The notes beneath the pieces were generated by a model that saw only the letters and a list, made by a program, of their open reading frames with translations, searched no databases and was not told where the DNA came from. 64,000 nucleotides of DNA from Kumtagia sp964244725 (GTDB lineage Bacteria; Pseudomonadota; Alphaproteobacteria; Rhizobiales; Rhizobiaceae). The position numbers were made by a program, and so were the translations under genes. Positions 43,637-52,376 of the stretch are shown in pieces. Within the stretch, counting starts at the first letter, position 1. The number at the start of each line of letters is the position of its first letter. The DNA is taken from NCBI GenBank assembly GCA_964244725.1, contig CAXTJQ010000016.1, positions 1-64,000 of the forward strand, given 5' to 3'.

Positions 43637-44446
43637 TCAGGCGACAGCGGCGGCGAGTTGCACCGGCACCGGACGCAGGATCTGGTTGGCGGCGGGAGCC
43701 ATGACTTCGCCGGCCTCCAGGCCGTAGAGTTCGCGGGCGACGCTTTCCGTCAAGGTCGCCGGCTTGCCGTCGAACACGACCTTGCCGGCGGCCATCCCGA
43801 CCAGCCGGTCGCAATAGTGGCGGGCGATATCCAGCGAATGCAGATTGCACAGCACGGTCAGGCCGTAGTCCTTGTTGATCCGCGCCAGCGCGTCCATGAC
43901 GAGCTTGGTGTTGCGCGGATCGAGCGAGGCGATCGGTTCGTCGGCAAGGATGATCGACGGTTCCTGGACCAGCGCTCGGGCGATCGCGACGCGCTGCTGC
44001 TGGCCACCGGAGAGAGACTCCGCGCGCTGCGCGGCGAGGTTGGCGATGCCGAACTGCTCGAGCACGGACAAGGCCATGGCCTTGTCCTCCTCGCCCCACA
44101 GCCGAAGCACGGATGTCGTCGTCGAGACTTTGGCCAGCCGGCCCATCAGGACGTTGGTGAGCACGTCGAGACGGCCGACGAGGTTGAACTGCTGGAATAT
44201 CATCGCGCAGCGCGACCGCCATTCGCGCAGCGGCTTGCCGGAAAGAGCGGTCACATCGACGCCGTCATGGCTGATGGCGCCCGAAGTGGGATCGGCCAAC
44301 CGGTTGATCATGCGCAGAAGCGTGGACTTTCCGGCGCCCGACCTGCCGATGATCCCGACGAAGCTGCCCTGCGGAACGAAAAGCGATACGCCTTCCACAG
44401 CCGTCTTGGCCCCGAAACGACGCGACACCTTGTCTATGACCAGCAT
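43637..44446 (-). CDS. phnC: Phosphonate ABC transporter ATP-binding protein PhnC
   Basis: A 269-residue ATPase: Walker A GRSGAGKSTL, Q-loop FQQFNLVGRLDVLTNV, signature LSGGQQQRVAIAR, Walker B IILADEPIASLD. First gene of phnC-D-E-E. ATG 44446 gives the standard family start MLVIDKVSRRFG; a longer reading to 44524 would run through the Pho-box-like site. A GGGCAGAG ribosome site precedes it. Confidence 0.92.
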   Translation of the reverse strand: MLVIDKVSRRFGAKTAVEGVSLFVPQGSFVGIIGRSGAGKSTLLRMINRLADPTSGAISHDGVDVTALSGKPLREWRSRCAMIFQQFNLVGRLDVLTNVLMGRLAKVSTTTSVLRLWGEEDKAMALSVLEQFGIANLAAQRAESLSGGQQQRVAIARALVQEPSIILADEPIASLDPRNTKLVMDALARINKDYGLTVLCNLHSLDIARHYCDRLVGMAAGKVVFDGKPATLTESVARELYGLEAGEVMAPAANQILRPVPVQLAAAVA

Positions 44447-44493
44447 CGTATCTCTGCCCGGCGTTAACGATCCTGAAAGCCTATTGGCGGCGC

Positions 44494-44511
44494 GCGACGG
44501 TTTGATGACAA
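44494..44511 (-). promoter_or_regulatory. Pho-box-like site upstream of phnC
   Basis: Minus strand TTGTCAT-CAAA-CCGTCGC: a good first half-site and a partial second at the 11-base period, 48 bases before phnC. It is weaker than the site at 28647. The remainder of the 192-base gap 44447-44638 shows no gene. Confidence 0.45.
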
Positions 44512-44638
44512 CGCCCGCCGCCATTGGCTTGGCTCAGCCGATCCGCCGACGGCGGGTCGGGCGACAAGACGGCCGTCACATGCGATGAGCTATGACAAGG
44601 CGAATGCGAAAAAGTCCGCCAGCAAATCGCGAACTCGC

Positions 44639-47059
44639 CTACAGCGGTTTTTCGCGGCGCTGCGATGACGAGCGCGTCAGACGAACGGGAACGGCCTTGT
44701 AGGCCGGCGTATGCGCCTTGCCATCGTGGTGACTGAGCGGCACCAAGGGGTTTGTCTCGGGATAATACGCGCCGATGCACCCCTGGGGGACACTGAAGGG
44801 TACGACCTGGAACTGGCGCACGATGCGTTCGGTCCCGTCTTCGATCGCGCATGCGATGTCGACCAGTTCGTCCGCCTTGAACTCCATGCGCTCGATGTCG
44901 AGGGGATGCATGAACACGACCATGCGGGTTCCTTTCACGCCGCGAAATCGGTCGTGGTAACCGTAGATGGTCGTATTGAACTGATCGTTGGAGCGCAGAG
45001 TCATGAGTTGCATGACGCCCTCGCGCCCATAGCTTTCCTGGTCGCCCGCGAACAGTCGCGTCGGGGCGATGAAGTTGGCCTTGCCGCTGCGCGTGTTCCA
45101 TTTGCGCTCGCGCGCGGCAAGCGGGCGCGTCATGCCGCCCGCTTGGAAAAGGTGATCGTTCAGTCCTTTGAACGTTGCCGGCAGCGTCGCCTCGATCGCT
45201 GTGCGAACAAGGGCATAGTCGCCAACCCAGGCCTTCCACGGCACTTTCACGTTGGGCGCCAAACTAGCCAGGGCAATCCCTGCCACGATGGCAGGCTCGG
45301 AGCGGAGATGTGAAGATGCCGGTTTCACATGGCCACGTGAACCGTGGAACTGGGCAAGACTGCTCTCTATCGAGACCGTCTGAGGACCGCTCAACTGGTT
45401 GTCGATCTCGATGCGACCAAGACAAGGCAGCAAATAGGCGACCTCGCCGTGCACGACATGGCTGCGGTTGAGTTTGGTGGCGATCGAGACCGTCAGCCGA
45501 AGCTTGCGCCAGGCCTCTTCGACCTTTGCCGTTTCGGGCGCCGCCCGGATGAAATTTCCACCCAGCGCCACGAAGGCCTTGACCTTGCCCGCGATCATCG
45601 CCTCGCAGGCCCTTACCGTCGAGTAGCCCTCATGGCGCGGCGGCTCGAAATCATACAATTCCTCCAGCTTGTCGAGCGGCGCGAGTTCGGGCTTTTCCGT
45701 AATTCCGACAGTGCGCTGACCCTGCACGTTCGAATGACCGCGCACCGGACAGATGCCGGCGCCCGGTTTTCCGATATTGCCGCGCAAGAGTAGCAGGTTG
45801 ACGAGCATCTGGACGCCTTCGACCCCCGCGACATGCTGTGTCAGGCCCATTCCGTAAATCGCCATGACCTTATCCGAGGTCATGTACGCCTCGGCCACGC
45901 TTTCGAGCACGCATCGCTCCAGCCCTGATACGCGCTCGATGTCGGGCCATCGGGCGGTGCGGCAATAATCGGCGAACGCATCGAAATCGTGCGTATGCTC
46001 GTCGATGAAATCGTGGTCGAGGACACGGCGGCTCGTGGCGTTCGCGGCTGCCGCCTTGACGGAGAAGCCGGCATCGTCCCCGGTGTTTTGCGCGATGCCG
46101 TCGCGGTCGGTCGGGCCGGAAGCGCCTTCTATCCGAAGCCGATCGTCTTCCTCGATCAAAGTCTTGCAGATGCCGGTCAGCGCGGCGATATCGCCGCCTG
46201 CGCGGACCTGATGGATAATCTCCGAGATTTTGGTCTCCTTGCCGAGCGCCATCTCGTTCGGCGCCTGCGGATTCGTGAACCGCTCCAGACCGCGCTCCCG
46301 CAGGGGGTTGAAGCTGATGACGCGCGCGCCACGCTTCACCGCATCCTGCAATTGATGGAGAATCCGGGGCGCCGACGTGCCGGGATTGTGCGCGAAGTAA
46401 AGCAGGAGATCGCTCTGCTCGAAATCCTGCAGCGTCACGGTGCCGACCGCTACGCCGATGCTTTCGGGCAGCGCCACGCTGGTCGACTCGTGACACATGT
46501 TCGAACTGTCGGGCAGGTTGTTGGTGCCGTACATGCGCGCCAGGAGTTGAAACATATAGCTTGTTTCCAAGCTCGCGCGGCCGCTGGCATAGAATACCGC
46601 TTGATCGGGATCGGCCTGAAGCGCCTTCAACTCGCGCCCGATCTCCTCGAATGCGCTCTCCCACGTCACGGTCACATAAGTGTCGGTCTCGGCGTCCCAC
46701 CGCATGGGCTTCGTCAGCCTGCCGGCCTCTTCAAGGTCGTAGTCAAGCCCTTTCTCCAACTCCGCCAATTTGTGGTTTGCAAAGAATTTGGGCTCCACTC
46801 GCTTCGATGTGATTTCCCAGGCTGTCGCCTTGGCGCCGTTTTCACAATATTCGAAGGGATGGGTCTTGGCCGGCTTACCCCATGCACAGCTCACGCACAT
46901 GTATCCGTCGGGCTTGTTCTGATGCAGCAGCGTTTCGGCGCCGCGGACTGCAATTCTCTCACGAAAGAGAATCTCGCCCACCGATCCGAGCGATCCGTAG
47001 CCGCCGGCCGGCCCCTTGTAGGGCTTGACATCGGGCAGTTTCCTGGGCCCGTTGGTCAT
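44639..47059 (-). CDS. YdeP/FdhF-family molybdopterin oxidoreductase
   Basis: An 806-residue member of the formate-dehydrogenase-alpha-like YdeP family. Cys189 (SNMCHESTSVALPESIG) occupies the Mo-ligand position. The N-terminal cysteines Cys55, Cys58 and Cys72 (CVSCAW...YC) do not match the usual four-cysteine iron-sulfur motif of FdhF. Other family segments: GLTQHVAGVEGVQMLVNLLLL and LRSNDQFNTTIYGY. E. coli YdeP is linked to acid resistance; the substrate is unknown. No electron-transfer partner gene is adjacent. A GGAAC-N16-GGTT element upstream suggests general-stress control. Confidence 0.85.
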   Translation of the reverse strand: MTNGPRKLPDVKPYKGPAGGYGSLGSVGEILFRERIAVRGAETLLHQNKPDGYMCVSCAWGKPAKTHPFEYCENGAKATAWEITSKRVEPKFFANHKLAELEKGLDYDLEEAGRLTKPMRWDAETDTYVTVTWESAFEEIGRELKALQADPDQAVFYASGRASLETSYMFQLLARMYGTNNLPDSSNMCHESTSVALPESIGVAVGTVTLQDFEQSDLLLYFAHNPGTSAPRILHQLQDAVKRGARVISFNPLRERGLERFTNPQAPNEMALGKETKISEIIHQVRAGGDIAALTGICKTLIEEDDRLRIEGASGPTDRDGIAQNTGDDAGFSVKAAAANATSRRVLDHDFIDEHTHDFDAFADYCRTARWPDIERVSGLERCVLESVAEAYMTSDKVMAIYGMGLTQHVAGVEGVQMLVNLLLLRGNIGKPGAGICPVRGHSNVQGQRTVGITEKPELAPLDKLEELYDFEPPRHEGYSTVRACEAMIAGKVKAFVALGGNFIRAAPETAKVEEAWRKLRLTVSIATKLNRSHVVHGEVAYLLPCLGRIEIDNQLSGPQTVSIESSLAQFHGSRGHVKPASSHLRSEPAIVAGIALASLAPNVKVPWKAWVGDYALVRTAIEATLPATFKGLNDHLFQAGGMTRPLAARERKWNTRSGKANFIAPTRLFAGDQESYGREGVMQLMTLRSNDQFNTTIYGYHDRFRGVKGTRMVVFMHPLDIERMEFKADELVDIACAIEDGTERIVRQFQVVPFSVPQGCIGAYYPETNPLVPLSHHDGKAHTPAYKAVPVRLTRSSSQRREKPL

Positions 47060-47141
47060 GCGCCGACCGAACGGCGGCTTGCGGCCGTAGCAAGGAATTG
47101 AATTGCAAACGCCATCGCTTATTCCCCTGACGGAACCTGCG

Positions 47142-47166
47142 AACCTTCCGGCGCCCGCGTTGTTCC
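47142..47166 (-). promoter_or_regulatory. Possible EcfG-type stress promoter for the ydeP-like gene
   Basis: On the minus strand GGAAC (47166-47162) is followed after 16 bases by GGTT (47145-47142), close to the alphaproteobacterial general-stress pattern GGAAC-N16/17-CGTT, 83 bases before the start at 47059. The gap 47060-47339 otherwise holds no convincing gene. Confidence 0.35.
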
Positions 47167-47339
47167 CGGACCTTGTCCCTTCGTCTCCGGATTAGACACT
47201 CCCGACGGCCTTCTCTCCATCGGCTGAATCAGGTGATGGGCATTTCACGCTGCTCGGCGTTCCGATGCCGCCTTCGATACCGTAGCGGAACGACTGCAAG
47301 GCGGATGGATTATCGATCGTCGAACGGACGAGGACCTCA

Positions 47340-47609
47340 ATGAACGACAATTCGAACAGTGCCGCGGCCGGCCTCCCGCCGGAAGATGCAGCCCCGGAGA
47401 GCGAAAACCGGCGGGAGACGGGCGCGCGCAAATACCCCGTCAAGGACAGGCCTGATGCATCTGGCGACTTCTCGCAAGATGCGGCCGCGAACAAGGCCCC
47501 ACCCCCGGGTATCGGCCTGACGGAAGTATCGTCCGATGACGACGAAAAGACGCGCCACTCCGACGGCCATAATTCTTCCGCCGGCGACAGGCGCGGCAAT
47601 CGAACCTGA
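47340..47609 (+). CDS. Small hydrophilic hypothetical protein
   Basis: Eighty-nine residues, rich in Asp, Glu, Asn, Ser, Pro and charged residues, with no membrane segment or recognisable domain; probably disordered. GAGGACC just ahead of ATG 47340 could bind ribosomes. Proteins of this look are common stress-associated orphans near general-stress promoters in rhizobia, but that is only an analogy. It could be a chance ORF. Confidence 0.35.
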   Translation: MNDNSNSAAAGLPPEDAAPESENRRETGARKYPVKDRPDASGDFSQDAAANKAPPPGIGLTEVSSDDDEKTRHSDGHNSSAGDRRGNRT

Positions 47610-47769
47610 CAGGATATCGCTGGACACTCCAAGGATGTTCCCACGCCGGATGTGGCGTACCGGAACAGCATGAGACAGGCGACCGTTGGAGCGGGCCACT
47701 TCTTCACACGGCCCTTTGTCGCATTGGCGCCGAACCAGGCAAGCGCCGCACCGACGGTTTGGTATTTCG

Positions 47770-48807
47770 CTAGCGCAGGCCGGTATCGCGCAGGTCGAAC
47801 CGGAACGGCGCATCATCGACCACTGAGTCGATGATTGCGGAAGCGAGGGGGAAGCCCAGGCGTCGCATATCGTTTGGGGCAGACGCTGCGGGAATCATGG
47901 CGGACAGCGCGCGCGCCGTGCCGATTCCTTCCACCGTCTCGCCCGCCAGCTCCGCCGACATCGCCGCGCTGACTGTCCGTCCTTGTCCCAGGGCGTGACC
48001 GAGGCGGCTGTTGCGGCCGCCGCCGACGGTGACATGCAGGTCGCCGATACCCGCGAGATCGAAGGCGGTATCCCGCCGCCCGCCCAGCCGCTCGCAAAGC
48101 GTCGCCATCTCCCGCGCCGCCTGGTTGAAAGCGCCCGCGGTCGGATTCTTGGGTGCGCCGCCGCGCTGCGCATCGGCGAAACGGGTCTGCATGGCGCTGA
48201 CGCCGATGGCAAAGAAATTTTTCAGCGCGGCGCAAGCTTCGACGCCGGTCACGTCGTCGGTGACCGCCAACCGGTAGTAGCTCGTCTGCATCAGCCGGGC
48301 AAAGGTTGTGGCGGCATGCGTATCGGGGCAGGCATAGACGCTGGCCGTGGGCAGGCGGTTTGCCAACTCGCGCGCGATGCATGGACCGCCGATGCCGATG
48401 AAGTTCTGCATGCGCCCGACCGCGGCGGGCGCCGATTGCGCGTAGGTCCTGAGACCCTCGCCGTCACTGGCGAGGCCCTTGGTCACGAAGGCTATCGGCT
48501 TTGGTGTTTGAAGCAGGTGGTTCAGCCGCTTCACCGCCCAGCCGATGCCGGGGCTGCTGACGCCGACGACGACGAACGCCGCTTCCTCGAAATGCGCGAG
48601 GCGCAATTCGGCGAAGTCGATTGGATCGACGCCAGCCGGCAACGGCGCGTCGAGCTTCGGGTGAATGCCGCCGGGACGGCGCATGGCCGCGATGGCCGCG
48701 CCGTCGAGATGCGTACCCACAAGCAGCACCTCGTTGCCGTTATCGGCAGCCGGCGTCGCAAGCGCGCTGCCCATGACTCCCGCGCCGAGGATGAGGATGC
48801 GCGCCAT
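47770..48807 (-). CDS. GpsA-like NAD(P)-dependent polyol/glycerol-3-phosphate dehydrogenase
   Basis: A 345-residue enzyme of the glycerol-3-phosphate dehydrogenase (GpsA) family: Rossmann motif ILILGAGVMGSALATPA (about residues 4-20), the conserved FVTKGL segment and the Lys-containing VEACAALKNFFAIGVSAM, then GIGDLHVTVGGGRN. It is last in an operon that starts with a glycerol-1-phosphate-dehydrogenase-like enzyme at 56539. Its location with importer, SDR and HAD genes suggests a catabolic polyol phosphate rather than lipid synthesis. Confidence 0.82.
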   Translation of the reverse strand: MARILILGAGVMGSALATPAADNGNEVLLVGTHLDGAAIAAMRRPGGIHPKLDAPLPAGVDPIDFAELRLAHFEEAAFVVVGVSSPGIGWAVKRLNHLLQTPKPIAFVTKGLASDGEGLRTYAQSAPAAVGRMQNFIGIGGPCIARELANRLPTASVYACPDTHAATTFARLMQTSYYRLAVTDDVTGVEACAALKNFFAIGVSAMQTRFADAQRGGAPKNPTAGAFNQAAREMATLCERLGGRRDTAFDLAGIGDLHVTVGGGRNSRLGHALGQGRTVSAAMSAELAGETVEGIGTARALSAMIPAASAPNDMRRLGFPLASAIIDSVVDDAPFRFDLRDTGLR

Positions 48808-48825
48808 GCCGGGATCTCGTTTGCC

Positions 48826-49890
48826 TCAAAGCCGTCGTTCAGTCCCGGCGTCGAAGACATGGACCTTCGACGCGGGCACGTCGAACCGAACCTCGTCGCC
48901 CTCGCGGAAGGGCAGGGATCGATCGACGATCGCGAAGAACTCCCCGGCAGCGGCTCGGGTACAGAGTTGAACGTCATGGCCCAGGCGCTCCACGAGGACC
49001 GCCGTGGTGCGGATCGGACCCTGCGCCGAGACCACGACATCGGTCGGGCGCACGCCGCACACCACCTTCTGGCCTGGCTTGGCGGTTGTCGAGCTTGGCA
49101 GAAGCAGGCGGCCATTGGCCGTGTCGACGGCCGGCGCGCCGTCACCGGCCACGACCGTGCCGTCCATGAAATTGATGGCGGACGAGCCGATGAAATCGGC
49201 GACATACTTGCTCGATGGGGTATCGTAGACCTCGTCGGGCGATCCCATCTGTTCGATCTTGCCGGCCCGCATCACGACCACCTTGTCGGCCATCGTCATG
49301 GCTTCGATCTGGTCGTGGGTGACGTAGATCGTGGTCGTCGTCAGCCTGTTGTGGAGCTGGCGGATTTCCGTCCGCATGTGGGCGCGCAGCTTGGCGTCGA
49401 GGTTCGAGAGCGGCTCGTCGAACAGGAACACCGAGGGTTCGCGCACCATGGCGCGGCCCATCGCGACGCGTTGGCGCTGGCCGCCGGAAAGTTCCTTCGG
49501 ATAGCGGCCGAGATAGGGAGTGAGGTTGAGAATTTCGGCTGCGCGCTCGACCTTGGCCTTGACCTCGGCTGCGGGAAGCTTCGCGACTTCCAGGCTGAAG
49601 GCGATGTTTTCGTAGACCTTCATCGTCGGATAAAGCGCATAGTTTTGGAAAACCATCGCGATGTCGCGCTCGCGCGGGTGCATGTCGTTGACGCGCTTCC
49701 CGCCGATCATGAGGTCGCCGGCGCTGACTGATTCCAGCCCGGCGGTCATGCGTAGGAGTGTCGTCTTGCCGCAACCGGACGGTCCGAGCAGCACGACGAA
49801 CTGGTGATCCTCGATCGCGAACGACACGTCGCGCATGATCTGAACGGCGCCGAATGATTTGCCGATGCCCTTGTATTCGACCGTCGCCAT
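48826..49890 (-). CDS. UgpC/MsmK-type sugar ABC transporter ATP-binding protein
   Basis: A 354-residue ATPase: Walker A GPSGCGKTT, Q-loop FQNYALYPTMKV, signature LSGGQRQRVAMGR, Walker B FLFDEPLSNLD, H-loop VTHDQ, then the C-terminal TOBE/OB regulatory domain (CGVRPTDVVVS). It serves the MalF/MalG-type permeases encoded at 52377-54162. It lies 18 bases upstream of the GpsA-like gene. Confidence 0.88.
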   Translation of the reverse strand: MATVEYKGIGKSFGAVQIMRDVSFAIEDHQFVVLLGPSGCGKTTLLRMTAGLESVSAGDLMIGGKRVNDMHPRERDIAMVFQNYALYPTMKVYENIAFSLEVAKLPAAEVKAKVERAAEILNLTPYLGRYPKELSGGQRQRVAMGRAMVREPSVFLFDEPLSNLDAKLRAHMRTEIRQLHNRLTTTTIYVTHDQIEAMTMADKVVVMRAGKIEQMGSPDEVYDTPSSKYVADFIGSSAINFMDGTVVAGDGAPAVDTANGRLLLPSSTTAKPGQKVVCGVRPTDVVVSAQGPIRTTAVLVERLGHDVQLCTRAAAGEFFAIVDRSLPFREGDEVRFDVPASKVHVFDAGTERRL

Positions 49891-49937
49891 GAACTGGCCT
49901 CCGCACTTCAGCTACCCGTTGCGCGCCGTATGCGGCG

Positions 49938-50663
49938 TCAATATTTCTGCCGCGTCGGCGTGATGACGATCTCCTGCACGATCGCCTTCTGCGGCAGTCG
50001 GTAGGCGTCCAGAACGAGCTTTGCGACGATGTCGGCCGAGATACCGCCTCCGATCGCCTGCTTGTTGGCCCGGTAGCTGGCAAGCGTGTTCGGGTCGTTC
50101 ACATGGTCCAGAACCTCGGTCTCGATAATTCCCGGCGAAAGCACGATCACGCGCACGTCATACGGCGCGAGATATTCTCGGAAACTCTCCGAGACCGCGT
50201 GCACGAAGAACTTGGTGCCGCAATAGACGGTATGGTCGGGGTAGACCTTTCGTCCCGCGATCGAACTCATCATCATCAGCGTGCCGCGCTTGCGCGTGAT
50301 CATGCCCGCCATCACCGCGTGGACGCTGTTCATGACGCCTTTCGTGTTGATGTCGATCATCTCGTCCCATTCTTCCGGCGGCTGGCTGGCGATGTCGCCC
50401 AGCCGCGCGATGCCGGCGTTGGCGAACATCATGTCGACCGGGCCGAACTTCGCTTCAGCATCGGACACCGCTGCCGCAATCGCCGCGCGATCGCGCACAT
50501 CGACCTTGCGCAATACGGCGTCGGGCAGGCCGAGCGCTTCCAGCCGATCGAGCCTTCGCGCCATGAGCAGGACCGGATGGCCGGCCGCCGAGAAGGCGCG
50601 CGCCGCGGCTTCACCGATGCCGGAACTGGCCCCGGTGATGGCGATCAACGATCCTTGATCCAT
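49938..50663 (-). CDS. Short-chain dehydrogenase/reductase
   Basis: A 241-residue classical SDR: TGASSGIGEAAARAF (about residues 10-24), MFANAGIA, the catalytic Ser in MMMSSIAGRKVY and YCGTK for the Tyr-xxx-Lys pair. Start ATG 50663 is backed by AGGAA nine bases ahead; TTG 50684 is an alternative. It probably oxidises or reduces a polyol or ketose handled by this operon; substrate unknown. Confidence 0.85.
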   Translation of the reverse strand: MDQGSLIAITGASSGIGEAAARAFSAAGHPVLLMARRLDRLEALGLPDAVLRKVDVRDRAAIAAAVSDAEAKFGPVDMMFANAGIARLGDIASQPPEEWDEMIDINTKGVMNSVHAVMAGMITRKRGTLMMMSSIAGRKVYPDHTVYCGTKFFVHAVSESFREYLAPYDVRVIVLSPGIIETEVLDHVNDPNTLASYRANKQAIGGGISADIVAKLVLDAYRLPQKAIVQEIVITPTRQKY

Positions 50664-50769
50664 ACGGCTTTTCCTGTCTTCCAACTTTCATCGATGAAAC
50701 GGCTTCCTTCCGCACAACCTTGCGATGCGTCCAAACTGCGCGAGCGGAAAAGTGATTGCATCCTATGAA

Positions 50770-50799
50770 ATGCCGGAGCGGTTTGCACCGCTCCGGCAT
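50770..50799. other. Strong stem-loop downstream of the Tat-type sugar-binding-protein gene
   Basis: A perfect 13-base stem (50770-50782 with 50787-50799) around TTGC, nine bases after the binding-protein stop on the minus strand. Only a short T tract follows (ATTTCAT), so it may be a partial terminator or 3' stabiliser. The gap 50664-50807 has no other feature. Confidence 0.65.
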
Positions 50800-50807
50800 C
50801 CTGTCGA

Positions 50808-52307
50808 TCAGCCCTTCATGACGGCGTCGACCTGGGTCGCGATGTCGTCCATCGCTTCCTTGGCCGAACCGTAATTGCCGGCGAAGTACTTGCCGAGCGC
50901 GACCGGGATGGTGTCGCTGGAGAGCTGCGCCCATTCCGGCAGGTCCGGCTCCGAGCCCATATGGTTGGCGATCGTCTCGCGCACCACGGGCAAATGACGC
51001 GTCGTCCCGGCCCCGACCTTGGCGTTGGCCTTGACGCGCGGGTCGTCATACACGCTGGCGCGCGTCGGACCGGTGCCGCCGCCCAGCGTCGTGATCAGCG
51101 CCTGCGTATCGGCGCAGGTCGCCCACTGCATGAACACCCATGCCGCATCCGGGCTCTTGGAGTATTTCGAGACGGCCAGCGAGGAGCCGCCCTGATGGCC
51201 GACGCCGGGAATTTCGCCGAAGCCGGTCTGGTCCTTTGTCCGCAGCGAGATTGCCTTGGGCGGGACGGCCACATCGCAGAGGCCCGAGATCTTCGTCTGC
51301 GACGGATCGTCGAAATAGGGGAAGAACTCGCCCCAGGACAGCATCGACGCCGCGACGCCTTGGGCCACGGCTTGACCCTGACCGTCCCACGTCCAGCCGT
51401 CGACGCCGGCCGGCATGCTCTTCTTGAGGTTGGTCCAGTACTCCATGGCCGCCAGACCCTGCTCGTCGTTGCCGACGAACTTCTTATCCGGATTAAAGAT
51501 GGAACCGCCATGGCCCCACAGCATCGAGGTCCATTCGCATTCGAGCGCGTAGTGTCCGGACTTCATCTGCCCGGATATGCCCGCCATCGTCGGCCCCTTG
51601 GCGTCCATGATCGCCTTGGAGTTGTTGGCGAGTTCCTCCATCGTGGTCGGCGCCTTCAGGCCCAATTCCTCGTAGATATCCTTGCGGTAGATCATGATGA
51701 AGATCGGGATGTCGTAAGGCACGCCGACCATCCGGTTCTCATACATCGCAATGCCGTCCACGAGCGCCGGCAGGAAGTCGTCGATGTTGTAGTTGGGCAT
51801 GGCGAGATCGGCTTTCGCCTGGATCTGCTCGCGCGGGTCGAACACGTCCTGGCTGAACGAGGCGGCCCAGCTCTGGTCGATGTAGTAGAGGTCGTAGGTG
51901 CCCAGCGACGAGGCCACGTCGAGAGTAAGCTTCTGCAGCACCTGCTCCAGCGGCAGCACCTCGATCTCGACCTTGATGCCGCTCGCCTCCTCGAAATATT
52001 TCTTGAGTTGCGAATTCAAGGCGTTCGAGGGCGGGGTCGATTCGGTCGCGAGCTTCAGCGTCGTGCCGGCGAACGGCTTGCCGACATCGGCGACCCACTT
52101 CATGATTTCGGGCGAGGGCTGCAGCGCTTCCTGGGCCGCGGCCGATGGAACGAAATTGAACAGGCCGCGATTCATGCCCATCCCCAGGGCGCCGGCGCCC
52201 AAGCCGAGTTTCCCGGCGAGCCGCAGGAAATCGCGACGCCCCATCTCTCCTTTCACGAACCGGTCGGTGATCGATGCGAGATGCATCTTGCGGATATTGT
52301 CTCTCAT
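50808..52307 (-). CDS. Extracellular sugar-binding protein, family 1, with Tat signal
   Basis: A 499-residue binding protein. The N-terminus carries a twin-arginine motif GRRDFLRLAG (Arg24, Arg25) and then a hydrophobic stretch, so export via Tat is likely. The mature part has the MalE-like fold (GTTLKLATESTPPSNALN, YDLYYIDQSWAASF, GVPYDIPIFIMIYRKDIY). ATG 52307 is chosen because GGAGG lies just upstream; a longer reading to 52355 lacks a ribosome site. Ligand probably a polyol or oligosaccharide; not determinable. Confidence 0.87.
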   Translation of the reverse strand: MRDNIRKMHLASITDRFVKGEMGRRDFLRLAGKLGLGAGALGMGMNRGLFNFVPSAAAQEALQPSPEIMKWVADVGKPFAGTTLKLATESTPPSNALNSQLKKYFEEASGIKVEIEVLPLEQVLQKLTLDVASSLGTYDLYYIDQSWAASFSQDVFDPREQIQAKADLAMPNYNIDDFLPALVDGIAMYENRMVGVPYDIPIFIMIYRKDIYEELGLKAPTTMEELANNSKAIMDAKGPTMAGISGQMKSGHYALECEWTSMLWGHGGSIFNPDKKFVGNDEQGLAAMEYWTNLKKSMPAGVDGWTWDGQGQAVAQGVAASMLSWGEFFPYFDDPSQTKISGLCDVAVPPKAISLRTKDQTGFGEIPGVGHQGGSSLAVSKYSKSPDAAWVFMQWATCADTQALITTLGGGTGPTRASVYDDPRVKANAKVGAGTTRHLPVVRETIANHMGSEPDLPEWAQLSSDTIPVALGKYFAGNYGSAKEAMDDIATQVDAVMKG

Positions 52308-52376
52308 TTCACTTCCTCCAAAGTGCGGACGACACCATTGCCGTCCGTAGTCCACTAGAACCTGTCCGTCATTTGC

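Noticed and set aside
47192..47816. Minus-strand frames of about 160-170 codons in the 47.2-47.8 kb region
   Set aside because: No ribosome site, no domain, and composition typical of non-coding GC-rich sequence; only the small plus-strand hypothetical gene was kept, at low confidence.
48016..49731. Long plus-strand frame opposite the GpsA-like and ATPase genes (about 570 codons)
   Set aside because: Antisense shadow; its translation lacks family motifs and the minus-strand genes are convincing.
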